Source: FEN-1073 sp050010135
GTDB taxonomy: Bacteria > Chloroflexota > Anaerolineae > Anaerolineales > RBG-16-64-43
Length of the DNA stretch: 19,703 nucleotides
NCBI GenBank assembly: GCA_050010135.1
Contig: JBEKLP010000049.1
Span: forward strand, 1-19,703
Reading direction: 5' to 3'
Under the pieces are notes generated by a model. The model saw only the letters and a list, made by a program, of their open reading frames with translations. It was not told where the DNA came from and searched no databases. Of the stretch, positions 16,201 to 19,703 are shown piece by piece (within the stretch, counting starts at the first letter, position 1; every line of letters begins with the position of its first letter). The position numbers and the translations under genes were made by a program.

Positions 16201-16563
16201 ACCTGGAACCACCGGGTGCAGATCTTCGCCCCCAACACCGACGGAACCTACACCTCCGCGGAGAGCTTCGACGTCAGCGGGTGGTTTGGAACTTCGCCGG
16301 ACACCAAACCGTATCTGGCGGTGGATTCCGTACATCACGTTTACATCACCGACCCGGGCAGCTGCCGCATCATCGAATTCAACGAGCGCGGCGTGGTGCT
16401 CTCGGTCTGGGGCACGTGCGGAGACGACCCGAATTCTCTCAATACCCCGACCGGCCTGGCGATCGATCCGCAAGGCGGCCTGTGGGTGAGCGATTCGCGC
16501 CATGATCGAATGGTGCATTACACCCAGCCCAGCCGGGTGCAAAATATCCTTCAAGCGCCGTAG
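13291..16563 (+). CDS. Agl23-like (TIGR03663-type) GT-C membrane protein fused to NHL propeller
   Basis: This 1090-residue protein has two parts. Residues about 30-552 hold roughly ten to twelve membrane segments of the PMT/GT39-like GT-C superfamily. The first extracytoplasmic loop carries GISHDEVNH (His58-Asp59-Glu60, the usual acidic catalytic site), followed by DPMTHGPLQMHLIALSFVTF and DFTARLPAALF. YAGEKMPQQT at about 491-500 is the GEKMP motif of the TIGR03663 family, named for the archaeal N-glycosylation factor Agl23. A soluble region (about 555-790) follows, then six NHL blades (about 790-1085) with repeats such as PWGVAVGPDGSVYVADTWNH. It probably transfers sugar from a polyprenyl carrier to an envelope target, with the propeller outside binding substrate. 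Acceptor and donor are unknown. GGAGAG precedes the ATG, and the next gene starts 38 bases on. Confidence 0.9.
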   Translation: MTDQPTVATDTASKPWVNLDLQMAKIFPWNLENFLAVVILILAVFTRLYGLGDRGISHDEVNHFVPSYDLSQGLGFRFDPMTHGPLQMHLIALSFVTFGDNDFTARLPAALFSIATVGIALFLYRRYLGRIGALAAGLFFLISPYMLYYGRYQRNEAFIVVWSLLSIYAILRYLEHGETGMLILFTVVNALHFTDKATGYIYAGGQMIFLAGYFLYRLGRRKDIARLTLLRFLACLAVAAVFLVAAIFMLRNADSLTLIPGLVVGAVGLAAGITGVVLLFQDLGGVIRRERSFDLMVLLGTLTLPLTAAALMDALGKVFGSRAPQDMNFSVLSGIPDLLGTKDFYVALAYILPLVVIAVLVGLWWNRKLWPFLALIFFGIFAFFYTTVFTNAGGLFDGLVRFLGYWIQQNADARGGQPWFYYIFLQIPIYEYLPAIGAVLALVIAIRRKLWASASSRPFTPFSGADETEVPVPTVALFLFWALFNLTIFSYAGEKMPQQTMLISAPMILAAAWAVGYFLETECSRSARSLRGLVLAVLSILALLTARTAYTATYINYDYPFEYMAYAHGGTGPKIALKEIERLSYLTTGTTNLVVAYDNFVRYPFWWSLRHYPNKIDFDVNPTADIRRAAIVVVGEQNNDKVVPILGQDYVGFRLVRMWWHNEDYFNLKWDFINSEYLSNAAANKQASPPPMSGLEYLKLAWGHISPFITNPKVREAVFQIWLNRDFTLWAQLKGHGGYTLDNWSLEEGMYVYFRKDILDYLGGATQVQSAVTTGADPYELSRIDIVPDRTFGQTGSDPGQFNVPRGVAVAPDGSLYAADSMNNRIEHFDAQGNLIKAWGSFADVQQSSAPGGTFNEPWGVAVGPDGSVYVADTWNHRVQKFSSDGAFIAMWGAKPGTTTDELAFYGPRAIAVDAQGRVFVADTGNKRIVVLSTDGALLGQFGTPGAGDGQLDEPVGLAVDEQGRVYVADTWNHRVQIFAPNTDGTYTSAESFDVSGWFGTSPDTKPYLAVDSVHHVYITDPGSCRIIEFNERGVVLSVWGTCGDDPNSLNTPTGLAIDPQGGLWVSDSRHDRMVHYTQPSRVQNILQAP

Positions 16564-16601
16564 CCGCCGGGCGAATCCGGTAGCGTCGAAAGTTCCCGCG
16601 T

Positions 16602-17897
16602 ATGCTGCAAGCCATTCTGCGCAGAATTCTGTATGCGATCTCCGTCCTCCCCACTCTGCTGGCGCTCCTGCTGGTGCTGGCGGGGGATTCCTACCTCCCG
16701 CCGTCGACATCCGACAAAGTTCATATGTACACCGCCCCCTACGAATTCGATTTCATCTCCTGGGAGGCGGATGCCATCTGGGCTAAAGGGCTGCAATTTC
16801 TCCTGGGCGACGAGCGCTACCTTTCCGAAGCCGACCGGCACGATACGGTGCTGAATTACGACCGGCTGTTGGACAGCATCTTCGCCGACGAATCCAACCT
16901 GGCTAAGATATTTTCCGACCCGGCGGTTTCCAATCCAATGCAGGCATCCACTTCGCTGCGGGAAACCCTGGCGCAGAAGCGCCGCCGCCAGGCCGGTGAA
17001 CAAAGCCTGGTGGAATCCATCCTGCAATCCCAAGTGTCCGCCGAATTGAACGCCCAGGGATTTTCCATCGGAGGCGAGGCGCTGCCGCCGGTCCTGTTCC
17101 GGTACAGCCAGATTCCATTGGGGCTGGTCATCTCCCCGCGCAATGTCATCCGCCAGGATGCGAACATCCAATTGGTTCCCGGTCTGACGCTCGAACAGCA
17201 GATCGAACTGGAATCGGAAGTCGAAAAGAACCTGAATGTTTCAGCGCTCGTCGTTCCGCTGGGGGGCTTGGGCACCTACCCCACTATGATCATGGAAAGC
17301 TCGTGGCTCAACTGGATTGTGGAAGCCGTGTCGCACGAGTGGACCCACATCTACCTGTACTTCACGCCGCTTGGGCAGCAATACGAAACCGGGGGGGACA
17401 TGCGGACGATCAACGAGACCACGGCTTCCCTGGTGGGAAAACAGATCGGCGCCATGGTCATCGAACACAACTATCCCGAGCTGGTTCCGCCTCCGCCGCC
17501 GCCCGCCGCTCCGGAGAGTTCGTCCCAAACCGCCTCGCAGCCTCCCGCGTTCGACTATTCCCACGAGATGTACGTCACCCGGGTGGAAGCCGACCGGCTG
17601 CTGGCGGCGGGACAAATCGACGAAGCGGAGAAATATATGGAAGCGCGCCGCGTGTTTATCATGGAGCATGTGGCCGAACACGGCAATTACATCCGCCGGC
17701 TCAATCAGGCGTTCTTCGCCTTTTATGGAACATACGCCGACACGCCGGGGGAACGCGGTGAAGACCCGGTCGGCCCGGCCGTGGTAAAGCTGTACAACCA
17801 GTGCCCGACGGTCGGCGCCTTCCTGCGCGCAATTTCCAAGGTGACAACTTTCCGGCAGTTGCAGGGGCTCACGGCTGCGGGTGGACGATGCGGTTGA
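16602..17897 (+). CDS. Membrane-anchored putative gluzincin-type metallopeptidase
   Basis: I do not recognise this 431-residue protein as a named family. It has one N-terminal membrane anchor (about 10-28) and a large, probably extracytoplasmic, part. The key observation is VSHEWTHIYLYF with His245-Glu246-x-x-His249, followed 23 residues after the second His by INETTA with Glu272. HExxH plus a downstream NExx(A/S) Glu is the zinc signature of gluzincins such as thermolysin, so a zinc peptidase is likely. There is no recognisable propeptide. A proline-rich stretch (about 289-309) splits the domain, with a helical, charged C-terminal part (about 310-431) behind it. It lies 38 bases behind the GT-C/NHL gene and just ahead of the methyltransferase-like gene, so the three probably form one operon. 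The substrate is unknown. The Shine-Dalgarno sequence is weak. Confidence 0.85.
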   Translation: MLQAILRRILYAISVLPTLLALLLVLAGDSYLPPSTSDKVHMYTAPYEFDFISWEADAIWAKGLQFLLGDERYLSEADRHDTVLNYDRLLDSIFADESNLAKIFSDPAVSNPMQASTSLRETLAQKRRRQAGEQSLVESILQSQVSAELNAQGFSIGGEALPPVLFRYSQIPLGLVISPRNVIRQDANIQLVPGLTLEQQIELESEVEKNLNVSALVVPLGGLGTYPTMIMESSWLNWIVEAVSHEWTHIYLYFTPLGQQYETGGDMRTINETTASLVGKQIGAMVIEHNYPELVPPPPPPAAPESSSQTASQPPAFDYSHEMYVTRVEADRLLAAGQIDEAEKYMEARRVFIMEHVAEHGNYIRRLNQAFFAFYGTYADTPGERGEDPVGPAVVKLYNQCPTVGAFLRAISKVTTFRQLQGLTAAGGRCG

Positions 17898-17901
17898 CGC
17901 A

Positions 17902-19703
17902 ATGGACATGCCCTTCTTCCCCGGCCGCAAACTCGATCCTCCGGAACCACTGGCGGTTTTCCTGCCGCCGTACTACGAAGGAGTGGGCGCGGAGTTCCTC
18001 CGTCGCCTTGGCAAGCGGAGCAAGCGGGTAGTCGATCCCTTCGGGCAGTCTCCCGCGCTGGCATTGGAACTCGCGCGGGCCGGCGCGGCGCTGCTGGTGG
18101 CCGCGCCCAATCCGGTGATCCGGGCACTCCTCGGATTGCAGGCGGACCCTCCCGCCCCGGAGCTCATCCGCAGCGTCCTCTCGCGCCTGGCCCGATCCTC
18201 CCCTTCCACTTCGCCCGATTCCTCCGTCCGTTCCGCCGAAACCCTGGAAACACTTGTCCGCGGTCTGTATATCGGGACCTGCGCCTTTTGCGGCCGAGAT
18301 TCCGAAGCCGAGGGATTCATCTGGGCGACCGAGGCGGACCCGAGAGCTCTTTCCCCGGAAGAGGAATCCGAATCGCCGGAGCTGCTTCAAGAACCGAAAA
18401 AAAAGAAACACCAGGCGCGCCTCGTACGGCGGATTTGCAGCTGCCCTTCGTGCGGCCACACCGTCGAAGAACCGATCACGTCCTCCGACGAAGCCCGCAT
18501 GCCGTCCGAATCCTCGCGCCGGATGCTGTACAACCTCGCCCTCGAACGGCTGGCGCCGCTCGACGACTGGTACCGCCTCAACGCCGCCGAAGCCCTGGAT
18601 GTATACCCCTCGCGTTCGATCTACGCTTTGTTCCTCATCCTTACCCGGCTCGAACTGATGAAACTCGATCTCGAGGAGAAGCGTTGCGCGGATTTGTTGA
18701 TGCTGACGGTTTTGGACGAGGCGCACATGCTGCGGGGACATTCCCACTTCGCAAGGTTGCGACCCCGTTCGCTCCAGCCTCCCGCCGAATACCGCGAAGT
18801 GAACGTCTGGCGGGTGATCGAGAGGGCGGCCGAAGATTGGAGCCGCCCCAGCCGGACTCTTCCGGTCCGAAAATGGCGCAAGGGCGAAAACCTGGAAGAG
18901 GGAACGATATCGACCTATATGGGAACTGCGCGCGACCTGGCCCCTGCGTTGGGAGACCTGGCGGCGGACTTCCTGATCAGCTTTTTACCGCGTCCCAACC
19001 CGGCGGCCTGGACCCTTTCGGCGATGTGGGCGGATTGGCTTTGGGGACGATCGGCCGCCGGATCCCTGGCCGGCGCTTTGCACCGCCGCCGCTATGATTG
19101 GAACTGGCATGCGCGTGCGTTGACCGCATCGGCCATGTCCCTGGCGGACCACCTCCCGGTCGGAACTCCGGTGGCCGCGCTCGTCGGGGAATCGGAGCCG
19201 GCATTCTTCGCCGCGGCGCTATGGTCTTTCTATCAGGCCGGATTCTCTTTAAATGGAAGAGCCCTGCGGTCGGATACCGAATGCGCTCAACTGCTCTGGT
19301 CGGCGCCCGGCCCGAATCACACCCCGGCATCCCTCGGCCCGCAGACCCTCGAGCCCGCGGCCGAACTGGCGCGCCTGGCCGCGCGCCAGTTAATCTCCTG
19401 GCGGGCGGAACCTACCCCGCTCGAGTTGCTGCATGCCGCGGCTTGGAGCGAGACGGTCCATCGCCGCATGCTACCGCCGGTCTCACGGCCGGAGGATGAA
19501 AAAGATTTTTCTCATCACCTGGCCGTTCTCACCAAGGCCGTCGAGGAGGATCCGGAAATCCGTTCCACCTCACCCAAGGATAGCGAAACGGGCCAAACCT
19601 GGTGGCTTCCGGGAGATGAAGTGCTCACCAGCCCGCTGGCGGACCAGGTGGAGATGGAGGCGGCGCGGATCCTGCTGGAGAACGGCCCGCTGACGGCCGA
19701 GGA
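17902..19703 (+). CDS. Methyltransferase-like protein with zinc ribbon, C-terminus beyond window
   Basis: An open frame of 600 codons runs off the right edge. Residues about 20-75 read VFLPPYYEGVG then VVDPFGQSPALALELARAG and LLVAAPNPV. This is a Rossmann-type SAM-binding start like that of DNA methylases (motif I DPFxGxG), here DPFGQSP at 45-51. Four cysteines, Cys127-x-x-Cys130 and Cys181-x-x-Cys184 in CPSCGH, suggest a zinc ribbon inserted in the domain. A later LPRPNPAAWTLSAMWADWLWG (about 363-383) sits where the [DNS]PPY catalytic motif might be, but canonical PPY is absent. From memory, similar proteins occur in Anaerolineae under vague names. It may modify nucleic acid or be a non-catalytic relative. 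The ATG at 17902 is chosen, 4 bases after the previous stop. A GTG at 17881 is in frame and would overlap that gene. No strong ribosome site is seen. Confidence 0.8.
   Translation, partial: MDMPFFPGRKLDPPEPLAVFLPPYYEGVGAEFLRRLGKRSKRVVDPFGQSPALALELARAGAALLVAAPNPVIRALLGLQADPPAPELIRSVLSRLARSSPSTSPDSSVRSAETLETLVRGLYIGTCAFCGRDSEAEGFIWATEADPRALSPEEESESPELLQEPKKKKHQARLVRRICSCPSCGHTVEEPITSSDEARMPSESSRRMLYNLALERLAPLDDWYRLNAAEALDVYPSRSIYALFLILTRLELMKLDLEEKRCADLLMLTVLDEAHMLRGHSHFARLRPRSLQPPAEYREVNVWRVIERAAEDWSRPSRTLPVRKWRKGENLEEGTISTYMGTARDLAPALGDLAADFLISFLPRPNPAAWTLSAMWADWLWGRSAAGSLAGALHRRRYDWNWHARALTASAMSLADHLPVGTPVAALVGESEPAFFAAALWSFYQAGFSLNGRALRSDTECAQLLWSAPGPNHTPASLGPQTLEPAAELARLAARQLISWRAEPTPLELLHAAAWSETVHRRMLPPVSRPEDEKDFSHHLAVLTKAVEEDPEIRSTSPKDSETGQTWWLPGDEVLTSPLADQVEMEAARILLENGPLTAE

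Overview
The window is GC-rich, densely coded chromosomal DNA, most likely from an uncultured or poorly described member of the Chloroflexota, class Anaerolineae. This is inferred from gene style and no taxonomic marker was available. The pointers are three lipoproteins with a lipobox followed by a Pro/Thr/Ser-rich linker, an NBR1-type Ig-like domain in a bacterial lipoprotein, a DUF4230 membrane protein, a GT-C membrane protein of the TIGR03663 (Agl23-like) type fused to an NHL propeller, a methylase-like protein of a type I associate with Anaerolineae, and a T-box leader outside the Firmicutes.

Layout. (1) Positions 1-2569, minus strand: glgA (glycogen synthase) overlapping or abutting malQ (4-alpha-glucanotransferase, cut by the left edge), an alpha-glucan operon. 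(2) 2570-2970: non-coding, with degenerate inverted/direct repeats and the promoter region of the next gene. (3) 2971-4371, plus: lipoprotein with an NBR1-like Ig domain and three C-terminal repeats, followed by two strong hairpins. (4) 4616-6721, minus: a GH57-type protein in which both catalytic positions appear to be replaced (Gln120, Asn214). (5) 6902-7702, plus: LipM/LplA-family octanoyl/lipoyl transferase. (6) 7715-9413, minus: a DUF4230 membrane protein followed by a lipoprotein with FG-GAP-like and Gmad2-like parts. (7) 9557-10234, plus: PhoU. (8) 10302-11342, plus: PD40-propeller lipoprotein. (9) 11410-12917, plus: promoter, complete T-box leader with a serine signature, and serC. (10) 13022-13130, minus: a degenerate 5S-rRNA-like sequence. 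(11) 13291 to the right edge, plus: three closely spaced genes, namely an Agl23-like GT-C protein with NHL propeller, a membrane-anchored protein with a gluzincin-like HExxH...NExxA signature, and a methyltransferase-like protein with a zinc ribbon that runs off the window.

How they fit together. glgA, malQ and the GH57-like gene point to storage alpha-glucan metabolism, with the GH57-like protein a possible non-catalytic partner. SerC is controlled by uncharged tRNA-Ser through transcription attenuation. The lipoproteins and the DUF4230 protein are envelope functions with no assigned pathway. The right-hand trio is the least explained part and the best candidate for an undescribed system: a membrane glycosyltransferase-like protein, a surface metallopeptidase-like protein and an atypical SAM-fold protein. 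Several promoters show good TATAAT boxes with poor -35 boxes, and two lie only 6-7 bases from the start codon, suggesting leaderless mRNAs. I saw no tRNA gene, CRISPR array, transposase or integrase.
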